NCBI RefSeq assembly: GCF_000213255.1
Contig: NC_015520.1
Coordinates: 2,535,349 to 2,599,348 of the forward strand
Direction of reading: 5' to 3'
Length of the DNA: 64,000 nt
Origin: Mahella australiensis 50-1 BON
GTDB taxonomy: Bacteria; Bacillota; Clostridia; Mahellales; Mahellaceae
The notes beneath the pieces are model-generated. The model was not told where the DNA came from and did no database searches. It worked only from the letters and a program-made list of their open reading frames with translations. Of this stretch, positions 7,209-15,386 are shown piece after piece. A program made the position numbers and the translations under genes. Numbering within the stretch: position 1 is the stretch's first letter; each line of letters opens with the position of its first letter.

Positions 7209-8702
7209 TCACAAGCATACTATACCTGTATTCCTCGTCATCAGTCTGCAACTGCCGGTAGACACATAACCGTCATGTCCTTCCAACAACAACGATTGCC
7301 CTTTGTGTAAAATGCCTTTGACAATAAAGCGTTGGCCTTTGTACAATACGCTGCTTCCGCTTGTTATCGGTACGTCTTTGGCGGGCGTTCTCATCCGTTT
7401 GACAGCCCTGTATACTTTCAGCCCGGATATGGCACATGACGCTTCCTCCTTCTCTGCAGCTTCTGCTATCTCCTGCCGGTATTCTTCAAGCGACGGCTCT
7501 TCCTGCTCGGTTTTCTTGTGCCTGTTCCTCGCCACTATCTTGCTGTCTTGTTTGTATAGCCTGTCTCTTTGTGCATCTGTAAAACTACGGTTATGACGCC
7601 TGTACTGCTTATACTCATACGGCTTTATCTTCTCTATGCGGCTTATATGCCCGGCTCCCATAAGCGCCAGCGCATAGCTATCGTTGTAATGCGTCTTACT
7701 CAAGCCCAGTTGCCGTCTCATTGTCTCGGTTTCGTACCCGTAGCGTATCTCTACGTTCTCTTCGCCGAGCTTTGACTTAAGATATTCATAGAGATACGGC
7801 ATGATGATGTTGAGTATGCTTGGATCAGCATACTCCTTAGCCGCGCCGGCTGCTTTCTGCGCCAGCTTCGTTTTGGCCTTAGGATCTTTGTGCACTTTTT
7901 CATGGCATTTACCGCATAACCCCGCTATGTTTTTGTAGGTATCGCTGCCGCCTTTTGAGCGCGGGACTATATGGTGCAAATGCTCTATCTTGCGCTTGCC
8001 GCATAACAGGCATTTACCTTCCTGTTTTGCTATAATATACTCACGCATGTTGTTGTAGCTATACAGCGTACCTTGTTGATACTGCTTTCCTGCTATATCG
8101 GGATTCTCAAGCTTCTGTATATCAAACTTGCCATACTCGAGCACCACCTTCCTGATAGGCAGTATCTTCGCAACTTTATTGAAATAGTTGATGTGAGTCT
8201 GCAAAAGCTGGTGGGCTGTCGGCGTAAGCCAGCCTTCCGGCCTCTTCCTGTTGCTGAACCGCGCTTGCTTCGGCTTGACATACTTTGCTGTTATAGGCTC
8301 CTTAGTTCCGGGCTGTACCACTTTTCTTGGCGCCCGGAAATAAGTATGATTCGCAATAGCACGCCTTATTTTCTTCCGGCGCCTGTTATGCCGCCTTATC
8401 ATACGGTACATCTTGCGTTCTTTCATCAGCTTGGGCACGTCCTTGTTGCGGCAGTGATTTACAGATGAGTACAAAACATCGGTTGTGCTGCTGTCAATAG
8501 CCGTGATGGACTGATGTGTGCGCCCCGTGTCATATGCAGATGCCACATCCTGCGTGTATGTTGTGCTGTCATATAAAAGCTGTATAGTGAACGGTTTGCT
8601 CTGGACTACACATGCTTTCTTCTGTTTCAGCAATATCCTTACCCTGTCATGCCGTTTTGTCGGCATGAGCGGTTTTCCGTCTTTTGATATAACGTATACC
8701 AT
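7209..8702 (-). CDS. iscB: IscB-family RNA-guided nuclease (RuvC-HNH)
   Basis: About 497 residues; IscB is the ancestor-like relative of Cas9, guided by an omega-RNA. Domains in order: PLMP region (ISKDGKPLMPTKRH); RuvC-I with an atypical AYDTGRTHQS in place of the usual DPGSKATG; an Arg-rich bridge helix (RRHNRRRKKIRR); RuvC-II VVLEYGKFD; an HNH domain with two CxxC pairs and HLHHIVPRSKGGSD; RuvC-III KTHYNDSYALALMG; a basic C-terminal domain. All catalytic Asp/Glu/His positions appear present. I start at the ATG at 8702 (AGAGGTGGAAAG before it); the 24 codons upstream belong to the RNA region. Confidence 0.9.
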   Translation of the reverse strand: MVYVISKDGKPLMPTKRHDRVRILLKQKKACVVQSKPFTIQLLYDSTTYTQDVASAYDTGRTHQSITAIDSSTTDVLYSSVNHCRNKDVPKLMKERKMYRMIRRHNRRRKKIRRAIANHTYFRAPRKVVQPGTKEPITAKYVKPKQARFSNRKRPEGWLTPTAHQLLQTHINYFNKVAKILPIRKVVLEYGKFDIQKLENPDIAGKQYQQGTLYSYNNMREYIIAKQEGKCLLCGKRKIEHLHHIVPRSKGGSDTYKNIAGLCGKCHEKVHKDPKAKTKLAQKAAGAAKEYADPSILNIIMPYLYEYLKSKLGEENVEIRYGYETETMRRQLGLSKTHYNDSYALALMGAGHISRIEKIKPYEYKQYRRHNRSFTDAQRDRLYKQDSKIVARNRHKKTEQEEPSLEEYRQEIAEAAEKEEASCAISGLKVYRAVKRMRTPAKDVPITSGSSVLYKGQRFIVKGILHKGQSLLLEGHDGYVSTGSCRLMTRNTGIVCL

Positions 8703-8907
8703 CTTTCCACCTCTCTCAAGGTAAATACTCAACCACACAGGTTGGTAGGTCTCCCCCGGCTTGATACGGCTCATCAGTGCCCGGGACTGGGAGTGGCATC
8801 CCGGAGTGCGCAGCCGTATCAGCCAGCCTGTTCAACTACCGCATCCTAAGATGCAACATAGCAGCCACGCGGCTGTATGCTCCTCAATTTATTGAAGAGT
8901 AGTTGAC
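8703..8907 (-). ncRNA. Predicted omega-RNA (HEARO) of IscB element 1
   Basis: The 205 bases between the element end and iscB are rich in inverted repeats: CTCTTCAATAAATTGAGGAG directly after the GTCAACTA end, CAGCCGCGTGGCTG, GCATCTTAGGATGC, and CGGGATGCCACTCCCAGTCCCG. In IscB elements the omega-RNA lies here, with its guide taken from the flank 5' of GTCAACTAC. The guide would read ...AATGGTATAAAAAGAAA, from the HD-GYP gene. The motif beyond the other element end, adjacent in the empty site, is ATAAAG. Confidence 0.65.
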
Positions 8908-9561
8908 TTTCTTTTTATACCATTTCAGTTCCCGTTCGTCCACGCTGTCTGCTATATCCTGGATAAGTATATCCATCAGTTCCCCTTCGTTAACTTGCAT
9001 TAGAGCGGCCACTACCGCAGGTTCAAAATACCTGCCTTCTTCTTTTTTTATCTTCTTCAACGCTATCTCTACCGGCATTATTATCTTTGTCCCTCTGGGT
9101 GCCGCCAGGCTGTCCATATAATCGGCCACCGCTATCACACGTGCCGATAACGGTATCTCTTCACCCTTCAGTGCTTCCGGATACCCATATCCGTCCCACC
9201 TCTCATGATGATACAATATGCCGGGTAAGATATTGCCCAGGTATTCTTTCCTGTTTATTTCACGATATCCCAGCCGCGGATGAGCCAGTATGTCGTCCCA
9301 CTCTTCCTCTTCCAGCCACGTGCCCGGCTTTATCGGCCACCTGCCCCTGATGTCCCAGCCCAGATCGGTTACTCCTATGTCATGCAACAGTGCCGCTTCC
9401 AATGTCCATCTCGCTTCGTCATCCGACATGTTCAGATGCTCCAATATCTTGTACACTATCGCTGCCGTTTTGCTGCCATGAAACCAGATATAGGGGTCGT
9501 CTAACCGTAAACCGACCCCCACTCTCTCAAATTCTTCAGCTTCTTCTTTTATTATACTCAT
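8884..9561 (-). CDS. HD-GYP domain phosphohydrolase
   Basis: 225 residues. HD motif ALLHDIGVTD and the GYP block HHERWDGYGYPEALKG, then ISARVIAVADYMDSL-like sequence (LSARVIAVADYMDSLAAP). HD-GYP proteins often cleave c-di-GMP; there is no receiver or sensor domain here. Its start overlaps the stop of the upstream gene by four bases (ATGA), so both are made together. The last few residues (VNYSSIN) come from the inserted IscB element and replace a predicted IKMSM tail, which probably does little harm. It might tune c-di-GMP for the pili encoded upstream; this is inference. Confidence 0.85.
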   Translation of the reverse strand: MSIIKEEAEEFERVGVGLRLDDPYIWFHGSKTAAIVYKILEHLNMSDDEARWTLEAALLHDIGVTDLGWDIRGRWPIKPGTWLEEEEWDDILAHPRLGYREINRKEYLGNILPGILYHHERWDGYGYPEALKGEEIPLSARVIAVADYMDSLAAPRGTKIIMPVEIALKKIKKEEGRYFEPAVVAALMQVNEGELMDILIQDIADSVDERELKWYKKKVNYSSIN

Positions 9562-10526
9562 TTTATCGCTACACCACCTACAACACTTGCATTGTCATTA
9601 TTTGTGCCGCTTGTTAATTGCCCCAAGTCGATTGCTTTTATTTCGCTTCCCGGGTATTTGTCGGTATAAAACGATTCTTCTCCCTCAAGGCATATAATTG
9701 ATATCGGCTGCCTTTGCGTATATCTTGCCGCTGTCATTTCGTAATAAGCACTCAGCCTAGCCCGCTTCTCTATGTCATTTAATACAAGCACTACTGCTTG
9801 CCGCCCATTATCTACCGTGTAATCCGCTGCCGGCCACTGCGGAGGACCGCCATGGGCATATGCTATTTGCGCCGCTTTCTTTATCAAGTCTTCTTCTCCA
9901 TATGCTCGCATAAGATTTATCCCATCGGCATTATATGGTAACAATAACTGCTCTTCCAGTCCTAACGCTTCTTCGCCATATGCTTCCTTCGCCGCCTCGC
10001 TTTCGTAAAATATCACTGCTCTTTTGATACCGTACATCACCGACAGTTTCTCCATTTCCCGTTTCAGATTGTATAAGCTTTTCTCCTGTGGTTTCGTACC
10101 GATGTTATATACTGCGTATTCGCTGCGGTCTTTTAATATGCCAAGCAATCGCCCTCCCATTATAGCTTGTTCTTTGTCCTTTTTTATCTCCCAACTCGGA
10201 ATAAACTGCCATTTGCTCCCTGTAAATTCTATCGCCATACTTGATATCCTTGGATTGCGTTGCTTTAAGCTCTTTGCAGTCGGTAAACTGCGCCACTCCA
10301 AACCCTGTTCTTCTAAATATCGCTTCCCGGCTTCTCCTAAATACACAAGGTTGTTTTTCCTGCGAATATATCCTGCCCTGTCCAGCGCTGTAATCCTTGT
10401 TTGGTGATATTTGCAAGTACCGTATATTTTCCCTACGCTGTCTACTGTCGCTGCGCAATACTCACCAAGATGCTTTAGCAAATCAAAATCCCTCTCTGTG
10501 ATTCTGACCCGCTGCTTCTTTTTCAC
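9558..10526 (-). CDS. Replic_Relax-like winged-helix protein (possible mobilisation or replication factor)
   Basis: 322 residues, GTG start behind AAAGGAGTGAAG. The N-terminus is a winged helix (ITERDFDLLKHLGEYCAATVDSVGKIYG, then ITALDRAGYIRRKNNLVYLGEAG), like the Firmicutes replication-relaxation (Replic_Relax) family encoded on conjugative elements. The middle part (RISSMAIEFTGSKWQFIPSWEI...) could be the nuclease-like half. I see no classic relaxase HUH or Tyr motif. It is translationally coupled to the HD-GYP gene. Moderate confidence in the family, low in the exact role. Confidence 0.55.
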   Translation of the reverse strand: MKKKQRVRITERDFDLLKHLGEYCAATVDSVGKIYGTCKYHQTRITALDRAGYIRRKNNLVYLGEAGKRYLEEQGLEWRSLPTAKSLKQRNPRISSMAIEFTGSKWQFIPSWEIKKDKEQAIMGGRLLGILKDRSEYAVYNIGTKPQEKSLYNLKREMEKLSVMYGIKRAVIFYESEAAKEAYGEEALGLEEQLLLPYNADGINLMRAYGEEDLIKKAAQIAYAHGGPPQWPAADYTVDNGRQAVVLVLNDIEKRARLSAYYEMTAARYTQRQPISIICLEGEESFYTDKYPGSEIKAIDLGQLTSGTNNDNASVVGGVAIK

Positions 10527-10751
10527 TTCTTATCTTCACTCCTTTAACTTGAATAAATATGCAATACTTATCTATAATTATTTATAACCGTTGTTATCAC
10601 TGTAACCTAAATCGTTATGTTTTACCTCGTATCTACTAACCTTGCTTTTGAGTATATCGTGCTCGTTTGGAAGCTTAATTTCAGGCTATTAAAACAGGCG
10701 CTAAACGTTGACTTTATCAGTTTTATTATAAGCGCAAAAGTATGGAATTAT

Positions 10752-10788
10752 AAAAGTATGGATTTTTAGGGTAATAATCCATACTTTT
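10752..10788. terminator. Bidirectional terminator in the 10.53-10.81 kb gap
   Basis: AAGTATGGATT pairs with AATCCATACTT across a 10-base loop, with T runs on both sides (CTTTTTTGG on plus; CTTTTATAATTCC on minus). It ends the par/RusA transcript coming from the right. The rest of the gap at 10527-10751 shows no gene. Confidence 0.75.
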
Positions 10789-10807
10789 TTGGCCTATCGT
10801 GCTACCG

Positions 10808-11332
10808 TTATTTACATAAAGAGGGAAGTATTTCAGCTAACTGATCATATGAAAAAATATGCACGATGGTATGAGGTTTTTCATCTGGTTTGCCATCCAC
10901 ACCATAGGCCATATGTTCACAAGTATCATCGGGAATGACATGTGCTCTGACTATACCATTTATTATTGCTTTGACATCTCTGTTGTCTGCATCCCAATTT
11001 GTGGCAGGCGCGAATATTTTGATTAAGATAAAAGCTTTATCAAATTTCGGGCAAACCGGCAGCGACCATAAAACAGCCCGCGTATTTGCGACCCAACGAT
11101 CAGACGCGCCCGGTACACGCTTGCGTGTCATAGGCACATAGTCCGGTATATGGACTGTTATTACTTGACCGTCATATTCGGCTTTCCAGTCATCCGGCGG
11201 CAGGACTATGCAGCCGGCCGGATCATTTTGCCCGATAGCATTCCTGTTATGAAGCTGAACTGTTTTGTACAGTTCCGTCCTGGCCTTTTCCAAATAAAAG
11301 CAGACATTGTCCAAGTCATCATTATAAACCAT
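10808..11332 (-). CDS. RusA-like endonuclease-fold protein
   Basis: 174 residues. The C-terminal half resembles RusA-type Holliday junction resolvases: a beta strand region (VITVHIPDYVPMTRKR), hydrophobic strand AFILIKIFAP, then NWDADNRDVKAIINGIVRAHVI with a DD pair (PDDTCEHM), and TIVHIFS at the end. RusA uses Asp residues in such DxDN...D positions. It follows ParR by 10 bp in the same direction (AAGGAG before the ATG). It could process recombination or replication intermediates of the element. The call is from pattern only. Confidence 0.5.
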   Translation of the reverse strand: MVYNDDLDNVCFYLEKARTELYKTVQLHNRNAIGQNDPAGCIVLPPDDWKAEYDGQVITVHIPDYVPMTRKRVPGASDRWVANTRAVLWSLPVCPKFDKAFILIKIFAPATNWDADNRDVKAIINGIVRAHVIPDDTCEHMAYGVDGKPDEKPHTIVHIFSYDQLAEILPSLCK

Positions 11333-11342
11333 ATTTTTCTCC

Positions 11343-11621
11343 TTACATATTGAAGATGTCGTTTATACCATCCAGTATTTTCTTTTTAGAAGGCGATATT
11401 TCTTGTGGTTTTACCGCAGGTATATGCTGTGTGGTACCCGATTGGACTAATCCGGTCAGCATTTGTTCTATGTTATCCAGTCTTTGATCTATTCTGCCCA
11501 GCTCGGTATAAAACCGAATTGCACGCCTTATGTATTCTGCGCGTTCCGTACCGGTCATTGCTGACAATACCGCATATATATCGCTGTCTTTTTCTTCGCT
11601 TACACGTACCGATATGACCAT
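11343..11621 (-). CDS. parR: Ribbon-helix-helix partition protein (ParR-like)
   Basis: 92 residues starting at the ATG at 11621 with AAAGGTAATG before it; the open frame upstream is repeat DNA and not coding. The N-terminus is a ribbon (VISVRVSEEK) followed by two helices (SDIYAVLSAMTGTERAEYIRRAIRFY), the CopG/ParR fold. The C-terminal tail (SPSKKKILDGINDIFNM) is the kind of segment that binds the ParM filament end. It lies next to parM and to a ten-box repeat region that is the obvious binding site. In known ParMRC systems ParR links centromere DNA to the growing actin-like filament. Confidence 0.7.
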   Translation of the reverse strand: MVISVRVSEEKDSDIYAVLSAMTGTERAEYIRRAIRFYTELGRIDQRLDNIEQMLTGLVQSGTTQHIPAVKPQEISPSKKKILDGINDIFNM

Positions 11622-11652
11622 AGCATTACCTTTCTTTTTACCAGTTGATTTT

Positions 11653-12080
11653 TCCAGTTGGTTGTAAACATATTTTTTTGCCTGTTTTATGCATGTTTGA
11701 AGGCTGTAAAATTGAAAAGTGTAAACATTTCCTGATAAGCTCCAGTTTCCATGTTTACACTTTTCAAAAAAAGTACCTTCAAACCCGCTTGTAAAGCGGC
11801 TTAAAGTATGTTTACAAACCATGTAAACATTTTCACGGTTTTGCGGCTTATATCCCGCTATGCAAGCAGTTTTGAGCATGTTTACAAGTCAACAGGCAAA
11901 AGGCTGATTTTTTTCCAGTTGGTTGTAAACATCTTTTTTTCCCTGTTTTATGCATATTTGAAGGCTATAAAATTAAAAAGTGTAAACATTTCTCCGCTAA
12001 GTGCTGATTTCCATGTTTACACTTTTCAAAAAAAGTACCTTTAAACCCGCTTACAGAGCGGCTTAAAGTATGTTTACAAA
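11653..12080. repeat. parC: Centromere-like (parC) or origin region: two 261-bp repeat units with ten TGTTTAC boxes
   Basis: TGTTTAC or its complement occurs at 11664, 11721, 11752, 11809, 11823, 11879, 11925, 11982, 12014 and 12071. Boxes 1-4 and 7-10 are two copies of the same unit, shifted by 261-262 bp with the same internal spacing (57, 31, 57). The unit also repeats TCCAGTTGGTTGTAAAC and CTTTTCAAAAAAAGTACCTT. It lies between parM and parR, where a ParR-binding centromere or iterons of a replication origin would fit. No gene is present in this stretch. Confidence 0.75.
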
Positions 12081-12092
12081 CTTAATATTTGG

Positions 12093-13106
12093 TTATATTT
12101 TGCTGGAATTTTCAACGGCAATTCTCAGAAAGCCGTTTGCGTTTGCCATCTGTGCATCATTCATAAGCGCTACCCGCGGATGAAAGGTACGGAACATAGG
12201 GTATAAATCTATTCCTCCGCCCCCTGATATGAATATCGTATTGAAGAGATTCAGTTTATCACCCCATACTCCCCTGACCCTGTTTTGCACCGCTTTGGCT
12301 ATTTCTGCCCGGACTGCCGTAAGATCGTCGGTTATGTCGAGGTAATCGTTCATATAAAATATCCTGCCTTTGCGTGACAGGTTCAGCAGATCAACCGTGT
12401 CAAGCTTGGAACCGCCGGTTTTTTGCGTATACAGCTTATCAACAGCCTCAAGTACCTTTGACATGCCGATATCTATTGTGCCGGACAGCTCCACCTCAAG
12501 CGAGAAAGTGTCATTTACGGAGAACGCTACAAAATCGGTTGTCTTATAGCCGATATCTATCAGGCCCACATACGAATTTTCCAGCAGGTATTTATCCGGG
12601 TCATCCATAATAACCGAGTATATTGCACCGGCAGCCTGCGGGAAAATGATCGCGTCGGATACTTCGACTACCCTGCTCGTACCATCATTGATAAAAGTCA
12701 AAACGGCTTTGTATCCCTTGAGCATTTGGCTGAATTGAGTTCTCTGATGCACATACTGTTCAAGCGGCAGACCGGTTACGATGCTAACAGGCGTATCATC
12801 TGCTGAAACAAGAGCCAAACCGGTTGCCAGAAGCACCCTGGTATCATCCATGTTAAGCTTATTATCTGCCAGAACGAAGGCCGCCGACGTTTGTTTTTCG
12901 GCTAATTTGCCGACAAAGTACTCGCCGTAGTCCGTTCCGTCCACAATCTTTATGTGCAGTAAGTCAAGAGGATCCTTGCTGCCGCCCCATATATCGGCAA
13001 GCCGCCTGTCGTATCCACGGCTTACCAGCGACGGGAACATGACTTTTTTGCCGTTATCACCCACGGCTTTCGTATATCCATATCCTATGTCTATTCCTAT
13101 ATTCAC
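12093..13106 (-). CDS. parM: Actin-like plasmid segregation ATPase (ParM/Alp family)
   Basis: 337 residues, GTG start with GAAAGGAG. Actin-fold phosphate and adenosine motifs are visible: phosphate 1 IGIDIGYGYTKAVG, phosphate 2 YVGLIDIGYKTTDFVAF, adenosine IFISGGGGIDLYP, plus VSIVTGLPLEQY. ParM filaments push sister plasmids apart. With ParR and the box array next to it this is a type II partition cassette. Such a cassette implies that the element exists at least part of the time as an autonomous circle. Confidence 0.88.
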   Translation of the reverse strand: MNIGIDIGYGYTKAVGDNGKKVMFPSLVSRGYDRRLADIWGGSKDPLDLLHIKIVDGTDYGEYFVGKLAEKQTSAAFVLADNKLNMDDTRVLLATGLALVSADDTPVSIVTGLPLEQYVHQRTQFSQMLKGYKAVLTFINDGTSRVVEVSDAIIFPQAAGAIYSVIMDDPDKYLLENSYVGLIDIGYKTTDFVAFSVNDTFSLEVELSGTIDIGMSKVLEAVDKLYTQKTGGSKLDTVDLLNLSRKGRIFYMNDYLDITDDLTAVRAEIAKAVQNRVRGVWGDKLNLFNTIFISGGGGIDLYPMFRTFHPRVALMNDAQMANANGFLRIAVENSSKI

Positions 13107-13121
13107 CTGTGAAAACTCCTT

Positions 13122-13559
13122 TCAAACTCCGATTAATGGAATCATGGCCACAATTGACAGAAATACCGCGGGAGCAAACGGTGATTCCGTCTTAAGCCCC
13201 CGTCTTGTAACAATTGCCCGGATTACGCCGTATATTGCGCCTATGATACAGGACGCAAAAACAACAACGAATATATTCGAGCCGTAAAATAAGGCCAGCG
13301 ATGTCAAAAGTTTAACGTCTCCGCCTCCGAAACCACCGTTTGATACCGCAAACACGGCAAACAGTACCGCAAATACCGCAGCGGTGCATATCAATGCTTC
13401 CGGCAGGCGATGAGCGTATAAAAGCTGGTATAGTGTGCCGTATACCGCTACAGTGAGGGGTACCCAGTGGTCTATTTCCCTGCGTTTCAGATCGGTTGCC
13501 GCTGCGTATCCTGATAAAATAATTATCGGCAACATAAGCAGAATATGGGCAGGCGGCAT
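13122..13559 (-). CDS. tadV: Prepilin peptidase (TadV/CpaA, A24 family)
   Basis: About 145 residues, six hydrophobic segments. Both catalytic aspartates of the A24 family are present: DLKRREID after the first membrane segment, and the GxGD motif in GGFGGGDVKLL. The true start is the ATG at 13559, which shares one base with the stop of the ATPase gene before it and has GCGGAGGTGG upstream. It cleaves Flp-type prepilins. It is the only prepilin peptidase in the window, so it probably serves both Tad gene sets. Confidence 0.9.
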   Translation of the reverse strand: MPPAHILLMLPIIILSGYAAATDLKRREIDHWVPLTVAVYGTLYQLLYAHRLPEALICTAAVFAVLFAVFAVSNGGFGGGDVKLLTSLALFYGSNIFVVVFASCIIGAIYGVIRAIVTRRGLKTESPFAPAVFLSIVAMIPLIGV

Positions 13560-14452
13560 CAGACCACCTCCGCAATTATTTGTTCGGCATCCCTGTCCAG
13601 GTCGTCCACTTGAATAACAGGAGCGTTTAATACCCCGATTAAAGTACGCCACATCCTGCTGGCCGGTTTTGTCACCACCAGTGTATAGTCATAATCACGG
13701 CAGTTTTCCATAATGCGCTTTATCTCACCTTCGGTGGCCGATGTCAGCATGAGTACTTTGTTGGATGCCTGGAGAGCGGCTTGTACCAGCTCGTCTTCTT
13801 TATTGGGCAAATCGATTATTATAAAGTCAAACATTGTTCTCGCATAATCTATCATTTGCTTAATATCACCCGGTGTTATACCTTCCGCAAGGTTAAGCCT
13901 GGGCGGGGTCTGCATGATATATATGTTATTCCTGAATTCAACGAGGTTGGCTTCAAACGCCTCTTTTGTACGGTTTTTGAGATACATGCCCATATGCGGC
14001 AGCACCGGCAGATGAAGCATATAACTTAAGTCGCTGCCGCCGTCCTGGAAGTTTAAATCAAGTATCAATATGTTCAGGTCCGTAGGCAATGTCTCAGCCA
14101 GCGTTTTAGCGAGTGTAGTCCTTCCTACTCCTCCTTTAACCGACCATATGCTTATTATCGTTTGTTTGTATACGCGCTTAGTTTTTGGCTTTGACAATGT
14201 CTTCCTGAGTGTGGCGGTTAATTTCGATACCGTATTGCCGGTAGACAGGTACTCGCTATACGGATATATGGTAAGTCCTTTACGTGATGCGATTCCCGTT
14301 AATGGTGAGATATCCGCATCATCGTATATCAGAGCATCGTAATTATGTTTTTCCAATAATATGGCCGCCGATTCGGTGGATGTGGTGACCACAAGGTCTT
14401 TGTTGTACACCTTACGTATACTATTTATATTAGACGAAATTAAAAGTTCCAT
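13559..14452 (-). CDS. tadZ: TadZ/CpaE-like pilus localisation ATPase
   Basis: 297 residues: an N-terminal degenerate receiver-like domain (about 1-90; YDALIYDDADISPL) and a ParA/MinD-type ATPase domain with deviant Walker A WSVKGGVGRTTLA, switch region LNFQDGGSDLSYML and IIIDLPNKEDE. TadZ proteins mark the pole or site for Tad pilus assembly. A hairpin (14465-14487, CCCGTA/TACGGG) lies between an AGGAG sequence and the ATG and may bring the ribosome binding site into range. Confidence 0.82.
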   Translation of the reverse strand: MELLISSNINSIRKVYNKDLVVTTSTESAAILLEKHNYDALIYDDADISPLTGIASRKGLTIYPYSEYLSTGNTVSKLTATLRKTLSKPKTKRVYKQTIISIWSVKGGVGRTTLAKTLAETLPTDLNILILDLNFQDGGSDLSYMLHLPVLPHMGMYLKNRTKEAFEANLVEFRNNIYIMQTPPRLNLAEGITPGDIKQMIDYARTMFDFIIIDLPNKEDELVQAALQASNKVLMLTSATEGEIKRIMENCRDYDYTLVVTKPASRMWRTLIGVLNAPVIQVDDLDRDAEQIIAEVV

Positions 14453-14502
14453 AAATTTTAACTGCCCGTATCTTTCTTTGCTACGGGTTTGCTCCTTTCC
14501 TG

Positions 14503-14958
14503 TTATTTTTTTGTGACTCCTTTTATGATCGCCGTATTTTTGAACGGGATTTCTACCGGTGTTGAAATCGGGTTGTTGTAATCCGGGCTTTTATACCTGT
14601 TTTCGGATACGATCCCTTCTATGGTCAGATGATATCCGTCTATTGTGACGGCAAGTGATGTTACATTTTTTGAATACGTGGAAAATACGTTTCTGACGCT
14701 GTCTTCTATTGCTGATATATATTCCGGTTTATTGCTGATTACTCCTGTTGTTTCCAGTTCTTCCTTAGCCACCTCGTATATGTCCCATGCCGCTTTGGTA
14801 ACAGCCTCGTCTCCTATGTTGTCTATCTTACTGCGCTCGTTTAACAAAAGCATTGTATTAAACTGAAGGAGTATAAGCATAAGTGTTATGGCTGTTATCA
14901 TAAACCCGTATACCAGCATGGATACGCCGCTTTTGTCACGAAACAACTTTCTAATCAT
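14503..14958 (-). CDS. TadE/TadF-like minor pseudopilin
   Basis: 151 residues. Type IVb pseudopilin pattern: short basic N-terminus with FRDKSGVSMLVYGFM, one long hydrophobic helix (about 14-38), then a soluble domain with beta character. It follows the neighbouring TadE by a 4-base ATGA overlap, so the two are coupled and may form a heterodimer at the pilus tip. The family is assigned from architecture. Confidence 0.72.
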   Translation of the reverse strand: MIRKLFRDKSGVSMLVYGFMITAITLMLILLQFNTMLLLNERSKIDNIGDEAVTKAAWDIYEVAKEELETTGVISNKPEYISAIEDSVRNVFSTYSKNVTSLAVTIDGYHLTIEGIVSENRYKSPDYNNPISTPVEIPFKNTAIIKGVTKK

Positions 14959-15356
14959 GGGATCTCCTCCATTATCTGCGTGCTTTCCCCCCTAACAATC
15001 GGTGATGGGAAATACGAAAACAAAGGAGGTACTTCATATGTGACTTCCACGGTTATTCTATCCCCGGGGTCAAACCCGCCGGGAGCGGTAAGAGTTACGT
15101 TCAGTCTGTCAATCCAGTCCTTTAAAAACCCGGTACCGTAACGTTCCGCCGCCTCTTTTGCCGTTTCGTACGGGGCCTCGCTTCTGGCAGCCGCACGTGC
15201 CGCCGAAAACGCCGATGCCGTTACGGTAAGCTGTGCGGTACCCAAAGCCATCATTTGTAATATCATACCTGTTAGCAAAAACAAAATAAGCAATACGGCA
15301 GCGGTTGAGACCAGCTCGGACACGCCCCGCTTGTCGGTTATTAATTTTCTCAGCAT
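14955..15356 (-). CDS. tadE: TadE-like pseudopilin
   Basis: 133 residues with the TadE signature at the N-terminus: ITDKRGVSELVSTAAVLLIL followed by a hydrophobic helix and ASAFSAARAAARS, as is typical of TadE-family proteins. It lies 30 bp after tadC in the first Tad set. Similar in plan to the TadE at 25283-25690 of the second set. Confidence 0.78.
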   Translation of the reverse strand: MLRKLITDKRGVSELVSTAAVLLILFLLTGMILQMMALGTAQLTVTASAFSAARAAARSEAPYETAKEAAERYGTGFLKDWIDRLNVTLTAPGGFDPGDRITVEVTYEVPPLFSYFPSPIVRGESTQIMEEIP

Positions 15357-15386
15357 TATATCCTCCTTTCTGTTATTTGCCTGCTA

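Larger units (their letters stand above)
7155..8907 (-). mobile_element. IscB-carrying IS200/IS605-like element 1 (no transposase)
   Basis: A 1753-bp unit defined by structure. The left end starts GAAATTCTGCCGAG and carries a hairpin (CTCCTC...GAGGAG, inside CTGCC...GGCAG). The right end has a second hairpin and ends TAGTTGAC, like the ends at 38261 and 46130. There is no target duplication and no tnpA, as in IscB elements moved in trans. The tetranucleotide before the left end is TTAT. The element sits in the 3' end of the HD-GYP gene. Joining the flanks gives a continuous reading frame ending WYKKKIKMSM, presumably the original C-terminus. Confidence 0.75.

Noticed and set aside
8093-8468. 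Plus- and minus-strand secondary frames within iscB copy 1
   Set aside because: They are in alternative frames of a well-supported nuclease gene.
11622-11879. N-terminal extension of the ribbon-helix-helix protein
   Set aside because: The extension is translated repeat DNA (TGTTTAC boxes) and lacks a ribosome binding site; the real start is 11621.
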